Positions 24,026-32,352 of a DNA stretch of 47,963 bases are shown here, piece by piece; within the stretch, counting starts at the first letter, position 1, and the number at the start of each line of letters is the position of its first letter. The stretch comes from CALMZY01 sp052033915. GTDB lineage: Bacteria; Verrucomicrobiota; Kiritimatiellia; CAIQIC01; JAGNIJ01. The DNA lies in assembly GCA_052033915.1 (NCBI GenBank), contig JBPOJF010000002.1, positions 1 to 47,963 of the forward strand. Reading direction: 5' to 3'. Both the position numbers and the translations under genes were made by a program. The notes under the pieces were generated by a model, which worked only from the letters and a program-made list of their open reading frames with translations, searched no databases and was not told the origin of the DNA.

Positions 24026-25258
24026 ATGAGCACCACGATCAGGAAGAAGAAAAACAAGAAGTCGCCACTTCATTCGATCCAGCAAGCCGTCAACCGGTTG
24101 CGGCGCGGCGGCATGATCATTGTTGTGGATGACGAGAAGAGGGAAAACGAGGGGGATCTCGTTGCCGCGGCTGAAAACATCACGCCGGAGATCATCAATT
24201 TCATGGCCAAGTTCGGGCGCGGTCTTATCTGCGTGGCCATGGAGGGCGAGAAACTTGCCGCGTTGGGACTCAGCCGGATGGTTCCTGTGGACGATGGGGA
24301 CCGTTTTCGAACCGCCTTCATGCAGTCCGTGGATGCGCGCGCCGGTGTCTCCACCGGCATCAGCGCATACGACCGGGCGCGCACCATCCGGGTGCTGATC
24401 GGCGACGGCAGCGTGCCGGACGATCTGATTCGTCCCGGTCATGTCTTTCCTCTGGAAGCGGTGAAAGGCGGAGTTCTTCGAAGAACGGGACACACCGAGG
24501 CCGCGGTGGACCTGGTTCGGCTGGCCGGAATGAAACCGGCAGGTGTGATCTGCGAAATCCTTCGGGAGGACGGCAAGATGGCGCGTCTTCCCGAACTCCT
24601 GGAGTTTGCGTCGTGTCACAAGCTGCCCATCGTTTCGATCGCGGACCTGGTTGCCCATCGACGCCGGAAGGAAAAACTGGTCGCGCTTGAGCGAAAGGTT
24701 CAACTGCCGACGAGATCGGGCGCTTTTGACCTGTATCTGTACCGATCCTTGATCGACGACAAGCATCATCTGGCGCTCGTCATGGGGAACCCCGAGAAGA
24801 AACCTTCCGCCCTCGTCCGGGTTCACAGCGAGTGTCTCACGGGCGACGTGTTCGGATCTCTGCGGTGCGACTGCGGAATGCAGTTGCGGGCATCCATGGA
24901 GAGGATCGCCGCCGAAGGACACGGCGTGATTCTCTATATGCGTCAGGAAGGGCGGGGCATCGGTCTGGCCAAGAAACTGCACGCGTACGAGCTTCAGGAA
25001 AACGGCATGGACACCGTGGAGGCGAACGAACATCTTGGCTTTGAGGCGGACCTTCGCGATTATGGCATTGGCGCGCAGATTTTGGCGGACCTGGGACTGC
25101 GCAAGATCCGACTGATCACGAATAATCCGAAGAAAATGATCGGGTTGAAGGGCTATGGTCTTGAAATCAAAGACCGGATTCCGCTGGTGGTCCCTCCCAC
25201 CGCGTACAATGAGCGCTATCTGAAAACGAAGAAAATCAGGATGGGACATCTGCTGTAA
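24026..25258 (+). CDS. ribBA: Bifunctional DHBP synthase / GTP cyclohydrolase II
   Basis: The 410-aa enzyme makes both riboflavin precursors. The N-terminal RibB half (about 15-215) has DDEKRENEGDL and GRTHPGH-type region DLIRPGHVFPL, then GHTEAAVDL. The C-terminal RibA half has the zinc motif SECLTGDVFGSLRCDCG, RQEGRGIGLAKKL and DLRDYGIGAQIL. Both halves look complete. The N terminus is very basic (RKKKNKKS). The start is problematic: the ATG directly follows the terminator T run and has no ribosome site; a TTG 39 nt earlier, before the hairpin, is an alternative that would be read through it. Confidence 0.93.
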   Translation: MSTTIRKKKNKKSPLHSIQQAVNRLRRGGMIIVVDDEKRENEGDLVAAAENITPEIINFMAKFGRGLICVAMEGEKLAALGLSRMVPVDDGDRFRTAFMQSVDARAGVSTGISAYDRARTIRVLIGDGSVPDDLIRPGHVFPLEAVKGGVLRRTGHTEAAVDLVRLAGMKPAGVICEILREDGKMARLPELLEFASCHKLPIVSIADLVAHRRRKEKLVALERKVQLPTRSGAFDLYLYRSLIDDKHHLALVMGNPEKKPSALVRVHSECLTGDVFGSLRCDCGMQLRASMERIAAEGHGVILYMRQEGRGIGLAKKLHAYELQENGMDTVEANEHLGFEADLRDYGIGAQILADLGLRKIRLITNNPKKMIGLKGYGLEIKDRIPLVVPPTAYNERYLKTKKIRMGHLL

Positions 25259-25272
25259 CAAAGGAGGACGCC

Positions 25273-25746
25273 ATGAGCTGGAAAGAGTACGCAGGGCATC
25301 TGAACGCAAAAGGGCTGAAAATCGGCATCGTGATCAGCCGTCATAACGACTTCCTGACGAAGCAACTGCTTCAGGGGGCCGTGGACTGCCTGATCCGGCA
25401 CGGAGCCGCTGAGACAGATATCTCCGTCGTATGGGTGCCGGGCGCCTATGAGACGCCCGTGGCCGTCAAGACGCTTGCCCAAAGCGCGGCGTTTTCCGCG
25501 CTGATTGCCCTGGGCGCCGTGATTCAAGGCGCGACTCCGCACGCCGGCCTGATCAACAACCAGTTGACGCGCGCCCTGACACAGGTTTCGCTCGACTTCG
25601 GCATTCCGGTCATTGATGGTGTTGTCGCGGCGGATAACCTCGAACAGGCCATTGAGCGTTCGGGGACCAAGGGGGGCAACCGCGGATGGAATGCGGCGCA
25701 ATCCGCAATCGAGATGGCCAACCTGATCAAGACGTTGAAAGTGTAA
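25273..25746 (+). CDS. ribH: 6,7-dimethyl-8-ribityllumazine synthase
   Basis: The 157-aa enzyme condenses the two RibBA-derived precursors into lumazine. Family landmarks are VVWVPGAYETPVAVK, ALGAVIQGATPHAGLINNQ (with the catalytic-region His) and FGIPVIDGVVAADNLEQA, ending in KGGNRGWNAAQSAIEMANL. Normally this reads GxVIRGET-H; here QGAT-PH is a mild variant. AAAGGAGG lies upstream of the ATG. nusB follows 4 nt after the stop, a very common arrangement. Confidence 0.96.
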   Translation: MSWKEYAGHLNAKGLKIGIVISRHNDFLTKQLLQGAVDCLIRHGAAETDISVVWVPGAYETPVAVKTLAQSAAFSALIALGAVIQGATPHAGLINNQLTRALTQVSLDFGIPVIDGVVAADNLEQAIERSGTKGGNRGWNAAQSAIEMANLIKTLKV

Positions 25747-25750
25747 CGCG

Positions 25751-26209
25751 ATGGGCGGACGACACGAAGCAAGACAATGGGCTGTCCAGTTTCTCTTTCA
25801 GAGGGACTTCAACGAGGGCGATATCGAATCGGCCCTCGCCGAGTTCTGGAGAGACAAGAACAGCGGTGAAAAGGCGCGTGCGTTTTCCGAGGAGTTGATC
25901 CGGGGCGTCGAAAGGTTGAAAGACGACCTCGACAAGCTGATCCGGGAATACGCCGAGCATTGGGATGTCAAACGCATGGGCGCCGTGGACCGCAATGTCA
26001 TGCGCGTGGCGCTGTACGAAATGACACAGCGATCCGATATCCCGCCCGTGGTGTCCATCAATGAAGCGGTGGAGATCGCGAAGGACTTGAGCGGTATTGA
26101 ATCGGGGAAATTCGTGAACGGAATCCTGGATCGCGCCCGCAAGGAACAGGATCGGTCTGCCTGCGGCGAGTCTTCCGGCTCGTCGGCGGAAACCCAAGAA
26201 GGAACGTGA
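25751..26209 (+). CDS. nusB: Transcription antitermination factor NusB
   Basis: The 152-aa all-helical protein forms the boxA-binding factor with NusE. RHEARQWAVQFLFQRDF, the central KRMGAVDRNVMRVALYEM and the end PPVVSINEAVEIAKDL with KFVNGILD are diagnostic. A short polar tail follows. It is cotranscribed with ribH upstream and ftsY 1 nt downstream, so riboflavin status would also affect nusB and ftsY unless internal promoters exist. Confidence 0.95.
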   Translation: MGGRHEARQWAVQFLFQRDFNEGDIESALAEFWRDKNSGEKARAFSEELIRGVERLKDDLDKLIREYAEHWDVKRMGAVDRNVMRVALYEMTQRSDIPPVVSINEAVEIAKDLSGIESGKFVNGILDRARKEQDRSACGESSGSSAETQEGT

Positions 26210-26210
26210 C

Positions 26211-27125
26211 GTGGTTACCTGGATCGACGCGCTGGCCCGAACACGCCGAACCATAGCGGGCGCCGTTTCCCGATTCATCAAGTCCGAGGAACCTCGCAAG
26301 GGCGTCTCTCTCGAGGAGTTGGAGGAAACGCTGTTGCTTGCCGATGTGCCGGCCCCGTTGGTCTTGAAGCTGATTCAGGACCTCGAAAAAGCGTACGGCG
26401 GGTTGAGGGTCTCCAAGAAGGAAATGCTTCATAAAGTCCTCGTGGAATCCCTGCGCGCGACGGATTCGTTTTCGTGGCCCTCGGAATCGGATCCATTTTC
26501 CATCCTGGTGGTGGGGGTCAACGGGTCCGGGAAAACCACGACCTGCGCCAAACTCGCGCACCTCGCCATGAAACAGGGGCGGCGCCCTTTGCTTGCCGCG
26601 ACGGACACCTTCCGCGCGGCCGGCGCTCATCAACTGAAGCTCTGGGCGGAAACCGTCGGCTGCGATGTGGTGGCCGGCGCGCAAGGCGCCGACGCGGCCG
26701 CCGTGGCGTACGACGCGCTGGACGCGGCCATTGCGCGGGGACGGGATACGGTTATTGTCGATACGGCCGGGCGCATGCACACGAAAGAGCCCCTGATGAA
26801 GGAACTCCAGAAGGTTCGTGGCGCCATGACCAAACGCGTGCCCGGCGCGCCCCGCGAAACATGGATCGTGCTCGATGCGACTCTGGGCCAGAACGCCGTC
26901 ATGCAGGCAAAGGTTTTCCATGTGGCAACCGCTCTGACGGGCGTGATCGTCTCCAAGTTGGACGGGTCCTCCAAGGCGGGCTTTGTTTTCTCCATCAGCC
27001 GGGAAATGGGACTGCCGATCCGCTTTGTCGGGCTGGGCGAGAAAATGGATGCGTTGGCGCCGTTCGATCCCGACCAGTTTGTCAGCGCCCTGATGAACGT
27101 AGACGTTCCGACGACAACGACATGA
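26211..27125 (+). CDS. ftsY: Signal recognition particle receptor FtsY
   Basis: The 304-aa SRP GTPase docks SRP-ribosome complexes at the membrane. It has only the NG domain: N-domain helices (about 1-90), G1 VGVNGSGKTTT, TDTFRAAGAHQL, G3 DTAGRMHTKEPL, G4-region SKLDGSSKAGFVFS and closing VGLGEKMDALAPFDPDQF. G1 has Ser where many FtsY have Asn, which is tolerated. The acidic A domain is absent, as in many bacteria. The GTG start fits AAGAAGGA 7 nt upstream. The stop overlaps ribD by ATGA. Confidence 0.95.
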   Translation: MVTWIDALARTRRTIAGAVSRFIKSEEPRKGVSLEELEETLLLADVPAPLVLKLIQDLEKAYGGLRVSKKEMLHKVLVESLRATDSFSWPSESDPFSILVVGVNGSGKTTTCAKLAHLAMKQGRRPLLAATDTFRAAGAHQLKLWAETVGCDVVAGAQGADAAAVAYDALDAAIARGRDTVIVDTAGRMHTKEPLMKELQKVRGAMTKRVPGAPRETWIVLDATLGQNAVMQAKVFHVATALTGVIVSKLDGSSKAGFVFSISREMGLPIRFVGLGEKMDALAPFDPDQFVSALMNVDVPTTTT

Positions 27126-28228
27126 CACGGATTGCTCCATCGAAGATGGATGAAATCTGGATGCAACGGGCCCTCGAATTGGCCCGCCGGGGTGAAGGTC
27201 TGACCCGACCCAATCCACCGGTCGGCGCCGTTGCGGTCAACAAGGGCAAGATCGTGGGGGAGGGATATCACCGCAAGGCAGGCGGGCCTCACGCGGAAGC
27301 GGCAGCCCTTGGCAAGGCGGGGGCAAAGGCGAGGGGATGTACGTTGTACGTCACGCTGGAGCCGTGTTCGACGTGGGGACGCACGCCGCCGTGTACGGAT
27401 TTGATTCTTTCATCGGGTGTCAGACGGGTGGTGGTCTGCGTCCGCGATCCAAACCCAAGACATTCAGGCCGTGGGCTCGCGCGACTTCGCCGAAAAGGCG
27501 TTTCCGTGATCGAGGGGGTCTGCGAAGAGGAAGGCAGGAATTTGATCGCGCCCTTTGCCCGCTGGATCACACGCGGACTGCCCTTGGTGACTCTCAAACT
27601 CGGCCTGTCCGTGGACGGTAAGATTGCCGACCGAAAGGGGAATTCAAAATGGATTACCGGCCCGGAAGCACGAAGAAAAGTGCATGACCTTCGCTGCCGC
27701 GTGGATGCGGTGCTTGTGGGCGCCGGGACGGTGCGGATGGACAATCCAAGTTTGCTCCCGCGTCCTGCTCGCGGACGAAAGCCGTGGCGAGTTGTACTGG
27801 CTCGGCGCGGGAGCATCCCCGCCGATCGAAAAATCCTTTCCGACGGCGCGGCCAATCAAACGATGGTTGTCGTATCGAGTCGATGTCCCGCCGCGCCCAT
27901 TGCCCGGATAAAGAAGGCCGGCGCAGATGTTCTGGTTGTTCCGGAAGCGCGCGGCAGAGTGTGGATGACATCCGTTTTGCGTCAACTGGGGCGAATGGGA
28001 ATTCTCCACGTGCTGTGCGAAGGCGGATCGGAGTTGGCGGCGTCCATGATCCGCGCCGACGCCATTGACGAGTATCTTTTTATCGTGGCGCCGCATATTA
28101 TCGGGGGCGCGCGTTCCGTGGGGGCTGTGGGGGGGGAAGGTTGGCTTCTGGGTGCTCAGCCGCGGGTCAAGTTTGTGTCGTGCGAACCGGCGGGACAGGA
28201 TTTCATCATCCGGGCCGTACCGGTATAG
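27122..28228 (+). CDS. ribD: Bifunctional riboflavin deaminase/reductase RibD
   Basis: The 368-aa enzyme performs steps two and three from GTP. The N-terminal deaminase has HAE (57-59) and the zinc ligands C82 and C91 in PCSTWGRTPPC. The C-terminal reductase starts near 155 (PLVTLKLGLSVDGKIA) with WITGPEARRKVH, VGAGTVRMDNP and LCEGGSELAASM. Both active regions are present. The start overlaps ftsY by ATGA, with a later in-frame ATG as a weaker alternative. Confidence 0.95.
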   Translation: MTRIAPSKMDEIWMQRALELARRGEGLTRPNPPVGAVAVNKGKIVGEGYHRKAGGPHAEAAALGKAGAKARGCTLYVTLEPCSTWGRTPPCTDLILSSGVRRVVVCVRDPNPRHSGRGLARLRRKGVSVIEGVCEEEGRNLIAPFARWITRGLPLVTLKLGLSVDGKIADRKGNSKWITGPEARRKVHDLRCRVDAVLVGAGTVRMDNPSLLPRPARGRKPWRVVLARRGSIPADRKILSDGAANQTMVVVSSRCPAAPIARIKKAGADVLVVPEARGRVWMTSVLRQLGRMGILHVLCEGGSELAASMIRADAIDEYLFIVAPHIIGGARSVGAVGGEGWLLGAQPRVKFVSCEPAGQDFIIRAVPV

Positions 28229-28236
28229 AGGCTGCA

Positions 28237-28881
28237 ATGTTTACTGGACTGGTTCAGCAAATGGGCAGGTTGTCGCGGATGGAGATGTCGGCCGGGTCGG
28301 GCAGGCTGACCCTTGAGGCGTCTTTCGAAGGCCCGTCCCTGGTCCTCGGGGAAAGCATCGCCGTCCAGGGTGTGTGCCTCACGCTGGTCGAGTTCGATGA
28401 ATCCCTCCTGCAATTCGATGTTCTTCGCGAGACCTTCGAGCGCAGCAGCCTCGGCAGGAAGAAGATTGGCCAACGCCTGAATATCGAGCGCGCGCTTCGG
28501 CTCGGCGATCCTCTTGGCGGTCATGTTGTCACAGGACATATCGACGGGGTGGGGCAGGTGAAAAATGTCCGGAGAATCGGAAGAGACCGCGTGCTGGAGA
28601 TCGCCTGCGGAGAGGAGCTTCTCAAAGACATGGCGCTCAAAGGGTCGGTCGCGTGTGACGGCGTAAGTCTCACGATTGCCGATCTGAAGGACGCCTTTTT
28701 TGCCGTACACCTTATTCCTCACACGTGGGGAAGCACGAGTTTCTCGGAGTTGTCCATCGGGGCCGAGGTCAATCTGGAAACGGATGTTCTGGCCAAGTAT
28801 GTGCGCCGCGCGATGGAAGGGAAGTCCCGGCAAGGAGGGGTGACGTGGGATGCGCTCAAAAGGGCGGGGTTCGTTGTGTAG
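28237..28881 (+). CDS. ribE: Riboflavin synthase alpha subunit
   Basis: The 214-aa enzyme dismutates two lumazines into riboflavin. It begins with the invariant MFTGLV and contains two homologous barrels: about 1-95 (GESIAVQGVCLTL) and about 97-200 (GHVVTGHIDGVG and CDGVSLTI). The C-terminal trimerisation helix (LETDVLAKYVRRAM) is present. It closes the riboflavin operon, 8 nt after ribD. No terminator is obvious after it. Confidence 0.96.
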   Translation: MFTGLVQQMGRLSRMEMSAGSGRLTLEASFEGPSLVLGESIAVQGVCLTLVEFDESLLQFDVLRETFERSSLGRKKIGQRLNIERALRLGDPLGGHVVTGHIDGVGQVKNVRRIGRDRVLEIACGEELLKDMALKGSVACDGVSLTIADLKDAFFAVHLIPHTWGSTSFSELSIGAEVNLETDVLAKYVRRAMEGKSRQGGVTWDALKRAGFVV

Positions 28882-29038
28882 GCTTGCACGGCCCCTTCCT
28901 GGGCATTTCATGGGACCGCTCCCTGCGCCGGTATGTAAATCGCAACAATCTCCTTGTGCCAAATAGAAAAAAGTTGAAAATGAGGCACGATCCACGGAAG
29001 CGATCCCGTCAACCTGTCTCGTAACCGTGGCTGCGCGC

Positions 29039-30088
29039 ATGAGAAGAACGACAAAGTCCATCACGCTCCGGCAGATCGCCAAGATGGCTCACACGTCCAA
29101 GAGCACGGTCAGCCGGGTTCTGACAAAGCATCCCAGTGTTTCGCCCAAGACGCGCGCACGGGTCAACCAGGTGATTCGGAAGCAGGGATTTCGCCCGAAC
29201 CTTTTCGCGCAGGGGCTTGCGGGAGGCCGAACCGGTCTTGTCGCCGTGCTGACCAGCGAGATGAACAGCGGGTTCTACGCGGAAGTGATCAAGGGCATCG
29301 ACCAGGTGGCCAGCCAGCATGAAGGACATCTGCTTTCGTCGTTCGCCCACGGAACCAAGGATTACATCGATCTGTGGAAGAACCTTGCGGCGGGCGGGCG
29401 GGTCGACGGGATGATCCTGATCGCTCCGCCTCTGGATATTTTTTCCGAACGCGTCCGGCCCGACGACATTCCCATTGTCCTTTGTTCGAGCCGCCCGCAG
29501 GGGGTTGCGCAGGGATGGGAGCGCGTCGATAGCGTCACCGTGGATAATCAAAAGGGCTTCAACGACTTGATGCAACACCTGGCGGATCAGAAGCACAGGC
29601 GCTTCACCCACATCGCCGGTCCGCACGATATCTACGACGCCGTGGAGCGGCTTCGCGCCTTCACTCAGTTCATCGCGGATCATCCCGGCCTCGAGGGGGA
29701 AGCCATCCAGGTCAACATGACGATGGAGGGAGGGCGAACCGCTGTTCTTGACTATCTGAAAAGGGGCAAGGGGAAAACGGATGCTTTCGTGGCGTGCAAT
29801 GATTTTGCCGCTCTTGGGATCCTGGAGGCCTTGAAAGAAAGCGGTATCGATGTACCTGGAACCGTCGCCGTGACGGGATGTGACGACGACCCTTCCTCCG
29901 CCATTCTCGGGCTGACTTCGCTGTACATGCCGATGATTGACCTGGGCCGCGAGGCGGGGCGCCTTCTGTTTGACCGGTTGGACGGAAGGGATGAACCACC
30001 GCCGGCGCGGCACAGCCTTTTGGAACTGACTCTTCGCATTCGCACAACGAGCCTGTCCAAAACAAGGCCGGCCGCGACCCTTTCGTGA
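29039..30088 (+). CDS. LacI-family transcriptional regulator
   Basis: The 349-aa protein has the LacI HTH at about 9-35 (ITLRQIAKMAHTSKSTVSRV) and hinge RPNLFAQGLAGGRTGLVAVL, then a periplasmic-binding-protein-like effector domain ending in DVPGTVAVTGCDDDPSS. The effector is probably a sugar. Neither the ATG nor an in-frame GTG 12 nt earlier has a good ribosome site. No adjacent catabolic genes hint at the target. The 145-bp gap upstream shows no convincing operator. Confidence 0.92.
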   Translation: MRRTTKSITLRQIAKMAHTSKSTVSRVLTKHPSVSPKTRARVNQVIRKQGFRPNLFAQGLAGGRTGLVAVLTSEMNSGFYAEVIKGIDQVASQHEGHLLSSFAHGTKDYIDLWKNLAAGGRVDGMILIAPPLDIFSERVRPDDIPIVLCSSRPQGVAQGWERVDSVTVDNQKGFNDLMQHLADQKHRRFTHIAGPHDIYDAVERLRAFTQFIADHPGLEGEAIQVNMTMEGGRTAVLDYLKRGKGKTDAFVACNDFAALGILEALKESGIDVPGTVAVTGCDDDPSSAILGLTSLYMPMIDLGREAGRLLFDRLDGRDEPPPARHSLLELTLRIRTTSLSKTRPAATLS

Positions 30089-30129
30089 GACCGGCGGAAG
30101 ATGGCCCCGCCGCCCGCAGTTCACCTTGG

Positions 30130-30158
30130 TTGACTTGCAGCCGCAAGACCACTAGACT
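30130..30158 (+). promoter_or_regulatory. Promoter of the zinc-ribbon coiled-coil gene
   Basis: TTGACT, 17 bp, TAGACT, 50 bp before the GTG start. It has the same -35 and spacing as the dksA-like promoter. Confidence 0.65.
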
Positions 30159-30208
30159 GCAACGGTTTTAGCCCTTTTTGTTGAGAACGTTCATATTGGA
30201 GAATACGA

Positions 30209-30931
30209 GTGTCCACTACCATCGAGCGGCTTTTGATCATCCAGGATCGCGACAGGAAGATTGTTCAACTCACGCGCGAAACGGAAGACATCCCCGCGCA
30301 TACCCGTGAAATCGAGTCGCGACTGAACGCCCAGCGCGAGTCCATGAAGGCGTCTCACGACGAGGTCAAGAAGAACGCGATGGCGATCAAGCAGGTTGAA
30401 GTCGAAATCGACACGTGCAAGCAGAGGATCGCGAAGCTCAGGACGCAGCAGTTCCAGATCAAGAGCAACGACGAGTATCGGGCCTTGGAGCGCGAGATCG
30501 GCGGAGTCCAGAAGGAGATCCGGGATCTTGAGGATCAGGAACTCGCGTTGATGGAACAGGCTGAAAGCCTGCGCGACATGATCACCGAACGCGAAAAGGA
30601 CCTGAAACAGGAAGAGGTCCGGGCAAATCAGGACGAGGATGTTCTCAAGAAGCGCCTGTCCAACATCCAGGCGGAAATCCACGATCTACAGGAGGACCGC
30701 GCCGCCCTGGCTGCCGACATCGATCCGGCGTGGCTATCCCGGTACGAGAGAATTTTCAAGCGGACCGGTGATTACGCCCTCGTCCGCGTGGAGAAGGCGT
30801 CCAGCGGCGATTATGCGGCCTGCGGCGGCTGCCACATGAAACTGCCCCCGCACCTTATGCATGAGGCCAAGAAGGGCCAGGCGATGACACAATGCAGTTT
30901 CTGCAGCCGGATATTGTACTGGCAGCCCTGA
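30209..30931 (+). CDS. Coiled-coil C4 zinc-ribbon protein (DUF164-like)
   Basis: The 240-aa protein is almost all heptad-like helices from 5 to 180, rich in Glu, Lys and Arg, followed by a C-terminal zinc ribbon (CGGCHMKLP and CSFC). This is the layout of the HP0958/FlgZ and CdsZ-type family, which includes nucleic-acid-binding and secretion- or flagellum-linked members. Function here is not known. The GTG start is preceded by TTGGAG. Its last 18 bases contain the -35 region of the rnpB promoter. Confidence 0.88.
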   Translation: MSTTIERLLIIQDRDRKIVQLTRETEDIPAHTREIESRLNAQRESMKASHDEVKKNAMAIKQVEVEIDTCKQRIAKLRTQQFQIKSNDEYRALEREIGGVQKEIRDLEDQELALMEQAESLRDMITEREKDLKQEEVRANQDEDVLKKRLSNIQAEIHDLQEDRAALAADIDPAWLSRYERIFKRTGDYALVRVEKASSGDYAACGGCHMKLPPHLMHEAKKGQAMTQCSFCSRILYWQP

Positions 30932-30942
30932 TCGCGTATATT
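30914..30942 (+). promoter_or_regulatory. Putative rnpB promoter embedded in the upstream gene's end
   Basis: TTGTAC, 17 bp, TATATT begins inside the last codons of the zinc-ribbon gene and would start transcription near 30950, next to the RNase P RNA 5' stem. Confidence 0.65.
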
Positions 30943-30959
30943 CCCGGCAGTTCTTTGGA

Positions 30960-31393
30960 TATCGATGGACCGAGGGTTCGGTCGCTTCGGGGAGATCCCC
31001 TAATGGATTTATCCGGAGAGGAAAGTCCGGACTCCACAGGGCAGGATGTCTCCCGTGTCGTCGGGGGAAGCCCTTTGCCAGATCGAAGGGAATGGAAAGC
31101 GCCACAGAAAACAAACCGTCCTGACACCCGCCTCGCGGCGTGATCGGGATAAGGGTGAAAAGGTGGTGTAAGAGACCACCGGGTTTTCCGCAAGGAAGAT
31201 CGCACGGCAAGCCCCATCCGGAGCAAGATCAAATAGGAAGCGTGAGGTGGCCCGCCTCGTCCTTTGCGTCGGTTCGCCGGCACAAGGGGTTAAGCTTCGG
31301 GTTGATCGCAACGAGTCCCTCACAAGGGGATAGATAAATGACCGGCCCCAAAACGGGGAACAGAATCCGGCTTACATCTTCGGTCCATCGATA
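30960..31393 (+). ncRNA. rnpB: RNase P RNA, bacterial class A
   Basis: The terminal stem P1 pairs TATCGATGGACCGA with its exact complement at 31380-31393. Conserved core blocks are present: GAGAGGAAAGTCCGG near the 5' end, GAAAGCGCCACAGAAA, GGTAAG-like GATAAGGGTGAAAAGGTG, and ACAGAATCCGGCTTACA near the 3' end. Length is about 434 nt, slightly above the typical 350-400. It is the catalytic RNA that matures tRNA 5' ends. Confidence 0.95.
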
Positions 31394-31437
31394 GTCGGTC
31401 ATCTGTTCTCGAATGCGGGCCAGATTTTCTTCGCAAC

Positions 31438-32346
31438 ATGTCGCGCTTGTTCACGGGAATGACGTTGAAAACGGCGTGCGGAGCGGTCCTCGGGACCGGC
31501 GCCGCGGTCTTGTGTGTGTACGCGTTGCTCTTCCTCTCCTTGCCGCGCCCGACCCAGGGGAATCTTTCGCCGGTGGAGAATGTCCAGTGGCCCGTTTCAC
31601 CTGCGATTGACGAAGGGGCATGGTCCGTCTTTCAGTCGCTTCCTTCCGGCGCAGCGCCGTCCAAAGGCGGCCCCCTCGCCGCGCGATTTCGCCTGGCAGG
31701 CACCTTCTTCGCGTTCGGAGATGCCGGCGACATGAGCAACAGTTACTGCAAGGCGATTCTCGATGATATCGAGAAAAAGGGGCAGTGCCTTGTGTCCGAG
31801 GGCGACGACCTGGGCGACGCCAGGGTCACGCGTATTTTACGCGACCGGGTCATTCTCCGCGGGCCGGGCGGTGAAGAGGAGTTGTGGCTGAGTTTTGTCG
31901 GCAACCGGGCGGGCAGCAATCACCTGTTGTCCGCAGCCTCCGAAGGAGCCGGTTCCGTCGAAACGCCGAGTCTCGAGGTCAATCGTTTTGGGAAGCGGGT
32001 GGGGGAGGGGCGTTGGGTGCTCAGCCGCGACGCATTGATGCAGTATTACCGCGAGGTCATGGATGACCCGGAAAGGGTTGCTTCGCTTTATATCTCCATG
32101 AAACCCGACTACAGGGAGGGGGTTATCGCGGGGTACATCGTGGATCCGGAAGGCGAAAAGGACTTCTTCAAAGCCACCGGCCTGCAAGACGGCGACATCG
32201 TTCGGAAGGTCAATTCCATGAACATGGTCAGCCAGCGGCGGGCGGAGTACTTCATCAGCGAATTTGTGAAGAATCGGATGAGCGCGCTGGTCCTGGATAT
32301 CGAGCGCGAGGGCTTAAGCAAGAAGCTGATCTACATGATCCGCTAA
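31438..32346 (+). CDS. GspC-like protein: TM anchor, HR-like domain and PDZ-like domain
   Basis: The 302-aa protein has one N-terminal membrane segment (about 14-36), a Pro-rich linker, a small beta domain like the GspC homology region (FRLAGTFFAFG to VTRILRDRVILRGPGGEEELW, about 83-150) and a C-terminal PDZ-like fold (about 215-300, GVIAGYIVDPEGE and GLQDGDIVRKVNS). This is the layout of type II secretion GspC, which links the inner-membrane platform to the secretin. No other gsp gene is nearby, so it is an orphan here. The ATG lacks a good ribosome site. Confidence 0.72.
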   Translation: MSRLFTGMTLKTACGAVLGTGAAVLCVYALLFLSLPRPTQGNLSPVENVQWPVSPAIDEGAWSVFQSLPSGAAPSKGGPLAARFRLAGTFFAFGDAGDMSNSYCKAILDDIEKKGQCLVSEGDDLGDARVTRILRDRVILRGPGGEEELWLSFVGNRAGSNHLLSAASEGAGSVETPSLEVNRFGKRVGEGRWVLSRDALMQYYREVMDDPERVASLYISMKPDYREGVIAGYIVDPEGEKDFFKATGLQDGDIVRKVNSMNMVSQRRAEYFISEFVKNRMSALVLDIEREGLSKKLIYMIR

Positions 32347-32352
32347 ACAGGC

